From Phaffia rhodozyma (Eukaryota > Basidiomycota > Tremellomycetes > Cystofilobasidiales > Mrakiaceae), in assembly GCA_014706385.1 (NCBI GenBank), contig JACGZH010000004.1, positions 62,001 to 126,000 on the forward strand: a stretch of 64,000 bases of DNA, written 5' to 3'. Below the pieces are notes generated by a model. It did no database searches. It was given only the letters and a program-made list of their open reading frames with translations, and was not told where the DNA came from. Made by a program: the position numbers and the translations under genes. Shown in pieces: positions 1-11,114 of this stretch (the first letter of the stretch is position 1; every line of letters begins with the position of its first letter).

Positions 1-1384
1 CCGTTGTAGCCTTCTGAGATACAATCTCAACGATACCTTGTTCTTGATACAATCTTTTCCAGTCGAGAGATCAACGTCGAAACCGTTCGTTTTCTGAACC
101 CTTCACTTCTGTATTCGACCAAAATGCGCAATATCCAGCTCATTTGTTTGTAATCGAACGATTAAACACGTCTTCATATTCAGCCCTGGGGATCTCCTTC
201 TTCGCCTATCTCAGTCTTTTCTCTGCCCTCTGATCCCTCGAACCCTGGGCAGCCTGGATCAGAGATCGCTTTCATCTCCCGCCACGGCAAGGCTCATAAT
301 ATCACTCCTACTGAGGTGCCCTCCAGGGCCAACATGTGAGCTCAATATTGTCTATATATTTTTAGCCAATCTACTCTCTGCTGATCAATCAATGTACCGG
401 ACGGAAACAGTGCGGCTTTGAAGAGCATTGGTGTCCAGGCTATTGTTGCCTTTTCCGCTGTTGGATCTCTTAGAGAAGAAATTGCGCCTGGTCTGTGTTG
501 CTCTGACAATTCTTTTATTTTCTTAATCATGTACACTGATTCCGGTTGTTGTTGATCTCACAGGAGACTTCATCATCCCTTCTCAGATCATCGACCGAAC
601 TAAAGGGATCCGACCGTCCACCTTTTTCACTGGCCTTGGCGTCGTCGTTCATGTTCGTCCTCTGTATCGGCATCACTCTCATGTTTTTGCTCATACACCA
701 GCTGACTGGGTCATTGGCAACCCATATATGTTGAATCATATTCATAGGCCATGTTTGGAGATCCCTTCGACAACCAGCTTGTCAAGCACATTACTCCTCT
801 CGTTAAATCTGTCCTTTCCACCGCATCCGAGTCCGGAGGCGAAGTCAAGGTCCACGAGGACAAGACCGTCGTTGTAATGGAAGGCCCTCAATTCTCCACC
901 AGAGCCGAGAGTCTCATGTTCGTCCTACTCATTGCATGCTTTCATCTCTATCTTGCACAATCAAATATTGTGCTTACTTCTATTCTTTCTCATGCTGTCC
1001 GTTCTTTCTCTCGTATCCACCAGGTATCGACAGTGGGGTGGAGATATCATCAACATGTCTTCCATTCCAGAGGCCAAACTCGCCCGAGAGGCCGAGATCC
1101 CTTACGCACTTATTTGCACCTCTACTGATTACGATGCTTGGCGAGCCGGAGAAGCCCCGGTGACTGTGGAAGAGGTCATTAAGACCCTACACACCAACGC
1201 CCACCTGTCCAAGAAGGTTGCAGAAGTCATCCTTCCCGAGGTCGTCAAAGCCGTCCAGGCCGGTGACGTCCTGACGGAGACAAAGGGTTGCATGAAGTTC
1301 AGCTGTATCACCAGGAAGGATGGTTGGTCTCAGGAGGCCAAAGAAAAGTTGAGCTGGGTATTGGATTACTTCAAGGAGGAGTAG
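1..1384 (+). CDS. MEU1: S-methyl-5'-thioadenosine phosphorylase, 5' end missing
   Basis: This enzyme phosphorolyses methylthioadenosine to adenine and methylthioribose-1-phosphate in methionine salvage; it is cytosolic or nuclear. The exons read as 63..84, 184..335, 411..490, 564..652, 748..917 and 1024..1384, giving about 290 codons in one frame to TAG. Family motifs are in order: [19 protein letters not shown], the [13 protein letters not shown] block, [10 protein letters not shown], and [20 protein letters not shown] with the ATDYD-like STDYDAW segment. The start, with the usual VGVIGGSG motif, lies upstream of the window, and bases 1-62 look like intron. Three of its donors are GTTCGT. 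It converges on the gene ending at 1954. The family assignment is firm; exon 1 is not visible. Confidence 0.93.
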
Positions 1385-1953
1385 ACGAAGCAGTAGATGA
1401 TAGAACAATCTCAAATAAGAATGAACGAAATAGAACATTGCATTGTCCGGTTGTTTTTTTTTTAGAAAAAAAAACTTGATCGAACGAGCGTTCTGGATTA
1501 GGTAGTATTTATTGGATACATGGCTTGTAGACAAAACAAGTGGCGAGTTGGAATGCACACGTCGCTCGAGGCGTGACTCTATGGATGATAAGGAGGCACA
1601 GGTTACAGAAAGAAATATCGTGGCAGCCCCGGAATACAAAGAAGAATTCAAAATATTTCAAAGACGTATGAAAGGGATATCGCTCATGGGTGGTCACTCC
1701 AGAATGGTAGTATGGGCACAAACGCCAGTTTCATTCTGACAAGATCGATCTCTTTATGTCGACTGCAGAAAGAGATTCATTTGGGGATTACCGGGGAGAT
1801 AGGTGATGCAGTATCGTAAGTATCTCATACGAGATACAGGTGAGCGGAGGAATCTTAGGAGATGGGCATCTTTTAGAGACTTGATCGTCGAGGTCTCTCC
1901 CTTGCTTGCAAAGGAACCCCACTAGAAGGAAAGTACTTTGATGGAGAGGAGTG
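1385..1953. other. Intergenic, convergent 3' ends
   Basis: This stretch lies between the stop of the methylthioadenosine phosphorylase gene and the end of the Ser/Pro-rich gene on the other strand. It holds a T-run followed by an A-run near 1453-1475 that could act in 3'-end formation of the + gene. I see no coding exon. Confidence 0.5.
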
Positions 1954-4307
1954 TTTAGTGCTGGATTGTTAGCTTGATGGATGTTTTAACGCAACGGATG
2001 TAGGCTTTGAGAAGAACTAACCTCAAAAGTCTCCTCCAAAGGTGTCACTAACAGGCTGTTCTTTCGACCGCTTTGCTTTTCAACCCAGACTTCTCTCAGT
2101 GGAGGCATCGGCCAAACGGCCGCATCAAACTCTAGAGGATCTTCCTCTTCATTCAGTCCCTCTCCGTCACTAGATAGCTTCCAATGTGGTATATGGTAAG
2201 AGTCGGACGCTGGTTCCGAGCGCTGTCTTGGGATAAACCTCTCCTTTCTTTCGCCGACTGTTTCGCTCGTTGGTGCGTCGTGGTACAATCCAAACATCCC
2301 TTCCGTCAAACTAGATCGAATAGTGGCCAGAGGCGAGATGCTGGTGTATTCATAATAGTCATCATTCAGAATAGAGATACCTAGTCCTCGGGCTGCCAGA
2401 TCAAGAGGAACGAAGGGGGTAAGAGTATCATCAACATCTGGAACAGAATGATTGATCTTGTGCTCTTTGGATATTGATGCGCCCGTAACCGCTGAAGAAA
2501 CGAGGGATGTAAAGGACGCCTGCTCTGGTGAGTTAACCAGGCCTTCAAATAGGACATCTTTCTTTCCAGGTCCGGATGACATGATTGAAGAAGACGTTGT
2601 TGTTAACGGAGATTCGAGGCATTCAGAACTGTCGCTCGAGACCGACCACGAAAGAGAACCTGGCGGAGACTGCATGGGGTCCAACGGCGACGGCTGACAG
2701 TCCGAATTCACGTCTGGGTCTTGATTTGAGTCTTGGTTTGAATTGAGAGCACGGCGGGTAGAGCCAAAGGAGGCTGGGATACGAGACGTACCTGCCATAG
2801 ACGTCAGATTCGGAAGCACACAACGTCTAGCAGAAGGTAGCCAGAGAAAAAAGTCGAAATCTATCATGGATGATGTATCAGAAGCTTGGTCGGCTGATGT
2901 AGAATATTTTAACAGCCCCAAAGAGGGAAACGGGAGGAGAAGATCATCAGGAACTGATTAGCACTCTTCTCTCGAATTCCTAGACGAAGAGGGCGACGTT
3001 GTTATGAAATTACTTGCAATCATCATCCTTGACATCATCCTTCTGGGTGTCTTCCTTTCCAGACGAGGGCCAGAGCTCCGCTCCATTAACCCCCTCAGAA
3101 GGAGACCACTCGAGCTTCTTGGCTTGACCAAAACGAATTTCAGCTTCCAGTTCATCACTAAACAAAGACGAACTCGGCGACGTTGACGCCAAACTTTGTC
3201 TCTCGTTATGTGTCGGTTCTTCGTTTGGAGTGAAGAGTATTGACTTTAATAAAGAAGATTGTGAAGGTTGAGTAATTGATGAATGTTCGGGCGCAGTCGC
3301 ATGCTGGGGGCCCACAAAGGTGGTCCGTGGACTGATCGGTTCATCCATCGGAACATCAACAGCAGACGGACCAGGAGATGTCGCGTTCGGCGGGGGAAAC
3401 GAGAAGGTGGAGAACGTCTCGTTCAGTGCGGTCGAGATGACTAAAGAACTCTGAGCATTCCGCCCGGAATTTACTCTAGAAATTCCATCACAGTTAGCCT
3501 CCCTCTTAATTGTTGATTGAGCCTGGTCGGGTTGGATGATTTGCTCGTCCGTTTCAAATGTACCCATTGTCGGTCGACCGAGGGGCATAAACAAATCGGG
3601 TGTAGACGGGACGGAGGGGATGGTTTCATCCGACGCCGTGCTCACCCTCGACGCAGACTCCCCTTCTAATCTGTTCTTCGAACTTTGACCTCCTTTTTTG
3701 AGCCCAAAGCTGATACTACGTTTTCTGAAAAACTTCCGTAACCCATCCAGCGGCTCTTCCTTTCTGGGCGCCTGATTGGTGGCCGAGGGAGCAGACACAA
3801 TGGTGCTTGAATCTGGTACGGGAGGTAAAGGAGGAGAAAGAGAAGGGATGTTCGGGTCGACTTTGGACAGCGGCAATGAGAAGTTTCTCGGTTTAGATTG
3901 GTATAGAATTTGATTGGGTATCTTTGTTGGAAAAGTGCTGAACGAAGGACTCTGTCGATTATCAACAAGGACCAACTTATGTTGTCAGCAACACTTAATC
4001 AGGAACGAGCAAGCCATGAAACAGACATGTAGAAAGGAAATACCCAGACCATCTCAGTAGTGCATCTGACCACCTTCCGGTCGTCTTGATAGCTCAACCT
4101 ACTGAGATCGTATTCTTGGGTATATGATTTATGTAGGGACAAGAAATGGTGAATGTTTTGAGTTTTCACCGCCCTACTCACTGTAGGTTTATCCATCGAC
4201 TTCACTGGGAGATTAAGCATTATTGGTGTCGTCGACCAAACTTCATTTGGTATCTCGGTGTTTGTTGAAGAAGCCGAAGACGTCGGAGGACAAAGGACGG
4301 ATGCCAT
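1954..4307 (-). CDS. Ser/Pro-rich protein of unknown function
   Basis: I do not recognise this protein. The ATG at 4307 opens a 126-base exon ending at a GTGAGT donor (4182). A long exon follows at about 3014..3951, then shorter ones at about 2790..2893 and 2030..2730. The last intron has a GTTAGT donor and would leave a tiny final exon ending at TAA 1954. The product is rich in Ser, Pro, Thr and acidic residues, with no signal peptide or membrane segment and many SP/TP sites typical of disordered, phosphorylated proteins. The junction between the long exon and the exon at 2893 does not keep frame with the obvious sites, so a small exon or an alternative donor is probably missed. Gene existence is likely; details are weak. 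Confidence 0.6.
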
Positions 4308-4822
4308 GCCGTCTTTGGTCGGTCACCTTAGGGGAAAGCAGAGGTATACACAAGGATGAGGATTTGGACAGAGGGTAATGACGTCCAGCATATCAACTGA
4401 TACACGTCGAGTTGCTTCCCTCTTACTGGTTTGTTGTTCCTGAACACAAACAAAGGGTCGAATGTTGGGGCGAAGGGCCTGAAAACTACGTCAATATCTG
4501 TCAGAAACATACTGCTCGTGCTCGCTATCAAATTGTATCCCAAGAACTTGAAATCTTCAGCAGTCAATTGCCCGGGTCAACATCTGGAACGACCTCGCTC
4601 AATACAATGGAAGAGTTTCGAATACAGCGGCATATCCGAGCATGACGTCATCACAAGTAATGATACAGCCTAGAATACATGTGCTCAAACTAGGTAAAGC
4701 ACAGAATCTAAAAGAGATCGATAGCAAAGGAGACCAACGTCAATCTTGGCATTCAACCTGTTCAAACCAGGCTTGCCTCGAGATGCAATGACAGCGTAAG
4801 GAAGAAGAAAACGAACAATTCA
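4308..4822. other. Intergenic, 5' region of the Ser/Pro-rich gene
   Basis: This gap lies between the stop of the RING-CH gene (4823) and the start of the next minus-strand gene (4307). A 79-codon minus-strand frame at 4328..4567 is open, but it lacks a supported start and a join to either neighbour. I treat the stretch as promoter and 3' UTR. Confidence 0.4.
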
Positions 4823-6594
4823 TCATACCCGTCGTCTGTCAACCATCCCTCTGCTCAACATATCAATAACCCAAGCTTTAAGCCTGCCCAGATCGAGAGC
4901 CCTTCTGAGCCTATGACGAGCGTGTTCAGTTGGCTGATTCAGATTTCCTCCATCTGGTCGTACTTCCAATATCGCCGTCTCTGCCCTGGCAAGAAGGTAC
5001 ATTGAGAAGAAAGACAGTGTTTTGTAGAGGCTCAGAAATGTTCTTAATTCGTGCCGAGAAGAGGAATAACAATTAATTAGACATGCAGTGAGCCAATTGA
5101 GAGAAACAAAATTGAAGGTGAGGGAGCACAAACCTGACACTGCCCACGGTGACAAATCCGACAATGAGAAATGCCCCGATTCTTGGTGTGTTTTCGACAG
5201 TCCGGATTCGTCTTCGTCCAGTAGCAATGCCGGGGAAGATGTTGAACATGGAGAGCATGGGGAGGAGGCTCATGGAAAACATAAGCGAGAGAAAGCTAAC
5301 TGAGCCAACCAAGGAGAGGCCGAGGAGAAACCTATTGACTAGACTGGTCAGTGCCGAGATGGGACCGGAGGACGAAGGGAGATGCCTGAATTCCGGACGA
5401 ATGGGATCTGCGGTAGCGGCCTGCGCACCAAAAAACGACAGTACAGACTCTTTCCAATTTGCTTTTGGCGCGCTCGGCTGCTGTTGAAGACCTCCGGGAA
5501 GATGATGACCGGACCGATCAAACAAATTCCAGATAAACCTCAATACGTCTTCAAGCTCTCCTCTAGCAAAGACGCCTATTGCGTCTTTAATGATCTCGAA
5601 CGCGGTAGATGTGGGGGTGAATCGAATGGTGTCAATCGGTTCACAAAGAAGGATGGAAGCGACCGACTGGTCAGCAGATCGGGCGTTCAGTGGCTTAGAT
5701 AGTAAGAACAGTGTTAACATGTGGCCCGTCACAGTGGTCAGTGTCAAAAACAAAGCTGTTGTCGTTGTCAATAGAGCAACTGTGTAGGAAGGTTGGAAGC
5801 ACGAAAGAACTCAGTCAGTGTATCCTAATCTGCTGGTTCCGCGTTTGAGGTCAGAATTCGATACCTTTGTTGGTGGCCAAGCCAGAGATTCGAGTTCGGG
5901 CGAAATGATAGTCGAAGCCGCATTGAGGACAAGACCTGATAGGAGAAGAACGACATCGACCGAACAAGCAAATACACACGTCAACCCGGAAAGAACGAGA
6001 CAGGTAGGAAAGAGGTATCAATAGACAGATCAGGAGTGGGCGACTGAAGTGTGGAAGGTCTAGAATTCTGACCAGAAAGCCACATCACTAGCGGAGGATG
6101 TTCTCCAACTGTTTAAACAAGACACTGCCGGAACACGAATCCCGTTGGTGCCAGTGTCAATGTTCCGTTAGAGGTCAGCAACATAAGAAGAGAATAAAGG
6201 AAGGCAGGATTCACTGACCGTGTACATGCTGTAATGAACGAAGTCATGTTTGTCTCATTAGCACAGTTTGTATCAAGACAGGCGAGCAGCAGTTCAGAAC
6301 AAGTAAGCGATTGCCCCCACTAACCCTCATACTACCATTGCAGACGCAAGGACTTATCAACCGTCCAAGCTCTTCTTCGTCTTCGATTCCTCCGAAACAT
6401 ATTCGACACTGTTTCTCTATAAAATTGCCGGACTCAAAACGACGGTCGTCGCTGTTTTCGATCGTCTCATTCCTCTCGCCATCGGGATTTTCGACCGGAT
6501 TAGCCTTTGGCGGAAACAAGAGTGAGGCGTCGACGTCGTCCAGATCAACCCCGTTATCTTCTGGATCTTCATGTTCAAGCATATTCCATGACAT
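4823..6594 (-). CDS. RING-CH (MARCH-type) membrane E3 ubiquitin ligase
   Basis: This is a probable ubiquitin ligase of endomembranes. The exons 6325..6594, 6229..6238, 6073..6124, 5865..5935, 5134..5779 and 4823..5042 sum to a 422-aa protein. The N-terminal RING-CH domain (about residues 61-140) has all ligands in C4HC3 order: CRIC, CVC, HVH followed by SCLNSW, then CPQC. Predicted membrane segments follow: a Thr/Leu-rich stretch just after the zinc domain, a FLLGLSLVGSVSFLSL region and a GAFLIVGFVTVG region. The second exon is only 10 bases and encodes the zinc-binding HVH. The length is far below Doa10/MARCH6, so this is a smaller fungal RING-CH membrane protein. The substrate cannot be told. 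Confidence 0.88.
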
Positions 6595-6831
6595 TTGTTG
6601 TGTGTAATTTCTCTGTTGACTTGACTGTTAGGCGACTGAGATGAGCCTCGCGTCAGTACGTGAGGGAAAGGGAGGATGTATGGATATGTGATGGTGCGAG
6701 TAGGGGGACGCGGGTGTTACACTGTTCTACTCAGTAGCTACGAATCCTGATCGGTGTTACTCGTCCACCAAGGTCGAGCTCGGCCCCAATGATGACGATC
6801 AATCTTATTCACAACTCGGTGTTTTCTTGTT

Positions 6832-6854
6832 CCGACCGACCGACCGACCGACCG
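6832..6854. repeat. CCGA tetranucleotide microsatellite
   Basis: Nearly six uninterrupted CCGA units sit in the divergent promoter between the RING-CH gene and the first secreted-protein gene. Confidence 0.85.
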
Positions 6855-7278
6855 TCCGTCTGATAGTCGAGGATGTATTTAATTCGGGCCAAGCTATTGA
6901 CATAGCTTAAAGAAGAAAACGCCTGTGACCACCTTTCCTACTCGTTAGGGACTCACATCCTGTCTTTTGATTTCCACCTTCTGCTCTCATGACGCGCACG
7001 TGCTGATCTTACATTGCTGATGTCCCTCCGGTGGTCCACTGCGCTGACCTTCTATTCTTACAACCTTTCATCTGGAACTCGAATGTATACATCTACGCCG
7101 CCTGGACTCACTCCTTTCTTGGTAGCCTTTTTGAATTGAAACAACATTTGTTTCCATGTGTTGGAACTGAATGCTAATAATCGATTCAGCTTTTGGGATC
7201 AACCCGCTCACCTGTTCAACCCCTAAGAAAGTTTTTCATATAATAAGGACACCCATTTAAGAGCATACCCATCGGGTA

Positions 7279-7316
7279 TCTCTCTTCTTCTTCTTCTTCT
7301 TCTTCTTCTTCTTCTC
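7279..7316 (+). repeat. CTT trinucleotide run in the promoter/5' UTR
   Basis: About a dozen TTC/CTT units lie roughly 100 bases before the ATG at 7419. The second copy of the gene has a similar but degenerate CTTCCTC-rich tract at about 9312-9370, so the pyrimidine tract is a shared promoter trait of the pair. Confidence 0.85.
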
Positions 7317-7418
7317 GTTTCCTCTGCCCTTCTCTCTTCGACACTCACTTTACCAGCTGCTCTTCAGACAAAAAAAACCTTGAATCCTCTCTTCTCGCAT
7401 CCTAAAAAGGAATTAAAC

Positions 7419-8598
7419 ATGGTCTTTGCTCCCCTCATTGGTGCCGCTGCGATCGCTTTTGCCGGTCTCTCTGCTAACGCCCTTGTGAGATACCTTCTTC
7501 TTCCCATCTCATATGCTTTGCTGCTTACTTTGCTGAGTTTTAACATTTCTTCTCTCCTTCTTTACTTTCTCGGCCTCCTTCGCAGCCTCTCAGCCTCAAC
7601 TGCACCCAGTCCCTCGCACTCGCCATCTCGGCCGACCCAGAGTCGACCTGCTTCGCCACGCCTGCGCTCGAGGTCTTCTTGCCGACACTGATCGGCTCGA
7701 CGAACACCTCGATCGCCGCCCCGCTGGCGACCTACCTCGAGGCCGTCTGCCCGGCGCCCTTGTGTACGGATGAGCAGATCGAGCAGACGTTTGCTACTAT
7801 CGGCGCTGGCTGCTCTGACCTGTTCGCTGAGCTTGGCGTCAGCCCCACCGTCGTCAGTCTGCCCATTCGTTGGCCTGCTTCTGTTTTGTGTGTCTCTTTG
7901 TCTGGCTTCTGAACGCTTCTCGGTCTGCTCTGCGATATAGCTTGGTGGGATCGTCCCTCTGCTGCCTACAGTCAAGGAGTACGTCTGCCTAGAGGCCACC
8001 TACGATGACCCCTCCGATGATACGCCCCCAGAGTTCTGTGTTGTCGATATCATCAACTCGACCGAGACTCTCATCGGCGCGAACTTGACTGTGGACCTCG
8101 TCTTGGTAAGTTATTTCGCTTCGACTGTATAAATTCGACCTACTCCTTCCGTCACGTCTTTCGGTCTCTAATTCGTTCTCTTGACAAATCAAATCAGGGT
8201 CTCGTCATCAACAATGGCTCTATCGCCGACATCATCCCCAACAGGACTACCGCCGAGCTTCAGGCGCTTGCTCCTCAAGTCTGCACTGACTGCCTCAAGA
8301 CCTACTACTTTGCCGCTGTGAACTCGGCCGAGGAGACTGATTTCGAGGCCACCGACGGCAACACCACTATCGGATATCTCTTCACTGAGGCTACTATGTT
8401 CCTCTCCGAAATCTGTGGACCTGATTTCTTCGGTCAGTTTGTCATACGCACAAGTCTTAATCTACCTCAGAGACGCTTCAAGCTGACACAAACAGATTTC
8501 TTTACTCCTCTCTTTTTTCGATGTTTCTCTTACATACAGACGCTAACATCCCTGTCTTGGTTTACAACGGAACCACTTACAACACCATTTTTGACTAA
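7419..8598 (+). CDS. Secreted Cys-rich protein, tandem copy A
   Basis: This is a predicted secreted protein of unknown function. The exons 7419..7484, 7586..7852, 7941..8105, 8198..8432 and 8540..8598 give 263 aa. Exon 1 encodes a signal peptide (hydrophobic AAAIAFAGLSANA) with probable cleavage near its end. The mature chain has ten cysteines, including an AVCPAPLC pair and a CTDC motif, and at least seven N-X-S/T sequons. There is no membrane segment or GPI signal. Exon 2, intron 2 and the start of exon 3 are identical to copy B at 9441, whereas the later exons are clearly diverged. The cysteine spacing suggests a disulfide-stabilised surface or extracellular protein. I know of no named domain for it. 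Confidence 0.85.
7575..7996 (+). repeat. 422-bp direct repeat, first copy
   Basis: This segment is identical base for base, by eye, to 9632-10053. It runs from the last 11 bases of intron 1 through exon 2 and intron 2 into exon 3, with sharp divergence on both sides. It is more GC-rich than its surroundings. Confidence 0.93.
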
Positions 8599-9440
8599 AT
8601 TCGTTTGCCTCAAACAGTGGTTTGCTCATTCGTTTTCTTTTTCGTCTTAGTTTTCCTCCCGATATTTCTTCCGGACCCTTTTCTTAGGTTGTTTTACTCT
8701 TCATCTTGTACACTCTGTTTTTAATCTTGCTGTCTTCATATTTAGGAACAAAGTCCGATATACATCCATCCTATTAATCTCGTTATTTCTCTGAAACTCG
8801 TAATCTATGGACTTCATACGTGTGCAGACGGATAGACAAACCCCAAACTCTTGGTGTCAAAGTTAAAGATCAAAACGAACGGGATGAGCATGATAATAAA
8901 TCTCAAAGCATGAATTATTTAAACGTGATAACCCTAACATGCCCCATGCCGCCAGGTATTCAAATGGACCCGGGACTTTGCCGTGCATGCCAATGACGTT
9001 GTTAAATTCTTCGTCTTTCAATCCTTTCCAACCGTCTTCTTAGCCAGACTGACTAAACTGACTGTCTGCCTGTCGGCCAAAGGTCATCAACGATGTCCGT
9101 CTGACGCGCCGGTAGTGACATCACCTCGCCCTAGCTTTGCTCTGCTCTGTTACGTCTTGGAGTTTGTGGCGATTCGTACATCTTTCTTACTTTCTATCTC
9201 TGACGTTCGTTACGCGCTCACCGCTCATAGCCTCATACGTACTGGCTTGGATCTTATGAAGAGTTTCCTATAAAGAGCATACATACTGACTACTTATCAA
9301 GCTGAGCGTGACCACCTCCTCTTCTTCCTCCTCTTCTTCCCCTCACCTTCCTCCTCTTCTTCCTCTTCTCCGGCTTCTGTTACCATTGCCATCCTCATCC
9401 TTCTCAAAATCGAATCGATTTCCTCACAATCAAATCAGAC
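8599..9440. other. Intergenic between the tandem secreted-protein genes
   Basis: This stretch holds the 3' UTR of copy A and the promoter of copy B, including a degenerate CTTCCTC pyrimidine tract at about 9312-9370. It is not repeated upstream of copy A, so the duplication is old outside the identical block. No exon is seen. Confidence 0.5.
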
Positions 9441-10677
9441 ATGTTCTATGCTCCTCTCTTCGGATTGGCTGCGATTAGTTTTTCCTGTTTCTCTGCCGAC
9501 GCCCTTGTGAGTATTTTTATTTGCTCCTCTATAGATACACACATGTATTTTCTACTGCCTTTTCTATCTATCGCTCGTCAGCATATGTTTCCTGTTTGAT
9601 AGTCTCACAATTTTCCTTCTCTCCTTTCCTTCTCCTTCGCAGCCTCTCAGCCTCAACTGCACCCAGTCCCTCGCACTCGCCATCTCGGCCGACCCAGAGT
9701 CGACCTGCTTCGCCACGCCTGCGCTCGAGGTCTTCTTGCCGACACTGATCGGCTCGACGAACACCTCGATCGCCGCCCCGCTGGCGACCTACCTCGAGGC
9801 CGTCTGCCCGGCGCCCTTGTGTACGGATGAGCAGATCGAGCAGACGTTTGCTACTATCGGCGCTGGCTGCTCTGACCTGTTCGCTGAGCTTGGCGTCAGC
9901 CCCACCGTCGTCAGTCTGCCCATTCGTTGGCCTGCTTCTGTTTTGTGTGTCTCTTTGTCTGGCTTCTGAACGCTTCTCGGTCTGCTCTGCGATATAGCTT
10001 GGTGGGATCGTCCCTCTGCTGCCTACAGTCAAGGAGTACGTCTGCCTAGAGGCTAATTCCAACAGCGCACCTCCGGAATATTGCGTCGTCGATGTCACCG
10101 ATGCAATCCAAACTTTCGTGGGTCAGAATATAACCGTTGATCTAGTGTCGGTAAGTACAGCACTTTATATCCTGGCTTTGACCTTTCTCTAAATACCTTC
10201 TCTATCTGTGTGTGTGCCTCCACTATAAATTTTCATCTTTCTAACTCTTTTGATATGAAACATATCAACAGTCTCTCGTTTCTGGAAACGTCACTCTCGC
10301 CGGTATTCTCCCTGAGAGAAACAAGACCGAACTCGAGCAAATAAGTCCGCTCGTCTGCACCGACTGCTTCAGAGCGTACATTGATGCTATTACAGTCGCG
10401 GTAAACGACACGGAATTCATCGAAGACAACCTCAACTCAACGGTAGGAGTTCTCTTTGCCCAGGCTACTGTGCTCATATTGGAACTTTGCGGATTCGAAT
10501 TCTTCAGTCAGTCATTTTGAGCATCTACATAAAACCTTTTGAAAACTTAAATTGGCCGAGAGCGTTCTGACCTGTTTGGTCCTGATTTTTTGTTTTGTTT
10601 TGTTTTGTTTTTGCATTTTAGACGTTTCCGCCCCGGTGAATGTTTACAATGGAACGAACATTACGCTTGTTGTTTGA
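9441..10677 (+). CDS. Secreted Cys-rich protein, tandem copy B
   Basis: This is a paralogue of the gene at 7419 with the same five-exon structure and phases: 9441..9506, 9643..9909, 9998..10150, 10272..10506 and 10622..10677, giving 258 aa. It has a signal peptide with hydrophobic FGLAAISFSCFSADA, and the mature chain keeps the CTDC motif (CTDCFRAY), the AVCPAPLC pair and many N-glycosylation sequons. The identical block covers exon 2; exons 3-5 differ at many residues (EYCVVDV against EFCVVDI, LCGFEFF against ICGPDFF) and exon 3 is 12 bases shorter. The last intron carries five TTTTG units. The function is unknown; the pattern points to gene conversion of the central region. Confidence 0.85.
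9632..10053 (+). repeat. 422-bp direct repeat, second copy
   Basis: Partner of 7575-7996 at an offset of 2057 bases. The first mismatches are at 9631 and 10054. The intron inside it (9910-9997) is also unchanged. Confidence 0.93.
10586..10612 (+). repeat. TTTTG pentanucleotide run in an intron
   Basis: About five TTTTG units lie in the last intron of secreted-protein copy B, within the pyrimidine-rich region before the acceptor. Confidence 0.8.
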
Positions 10678-11114
10678 AAGCACGAATACAAGGACTGGAC
10701 TGTTGGTTTTACTGCTTCGAATGATTGGGACTATGAATCCTTTGTTGGATGAACTTTCCCCCTTACTCTATGCCAATATATCGTATTTAGTGTGATTATC
10801 GAAAACTATCTTAATTTTCAATTCATAATTATATCTAATATCTGTTCGGTCTATCTCTAGGATCTGTACATATCTGATCGATTTTTTGTCCGAGTGCAAG
10901 CCAAAGTCAACTTACTACAGCTATGGAATTTATCAAAACGATGGTGGAAGAGAAGATACGAGTGACACGTGACAGGCGGTGATTTCGCCTCAGATCATCG
11001 AGTTCTCGTCCTGTACAGAATCATCCCTTTGTCCACCTCGAACCTCCATACAACTCCAGTTTCTGTCTTCACTCTTCGCTCATTCAACTAGATAGATCTT
11101 GAAGTATATCTGTC
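10678..11114. other. Intergenic before UBC1
   Basis: This stretch holds the 3' end of secreted copy B and the promoter of the E2 gene. No exon or structured element was recognised. Confidence 0.45.

Larger units (their letters stand above)
6595..7418. other. Divergent promoter region with simple repeats
   Basis: This is the shared upstream region of the RING-CH gene (-) and the first secreted-protein gene (+). It holds a CCGA tetranucleotide run at 6832-6854 and a pyrimidine CTT run at about 7279-7316, just upstream of the secreted-protein start. Pyrimidine-rich tracts near the transcription start are common in fungal promoters. No coding exon is seen. Confidence 0.5.

Noticed and set aside
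4328..4567. 79-codon minus-strand frame with a fairly protein-like sequence
   Set aside because: The RING-CH gene already closes in frame at 4823 and the frame has no start or splice link to a neighbour.
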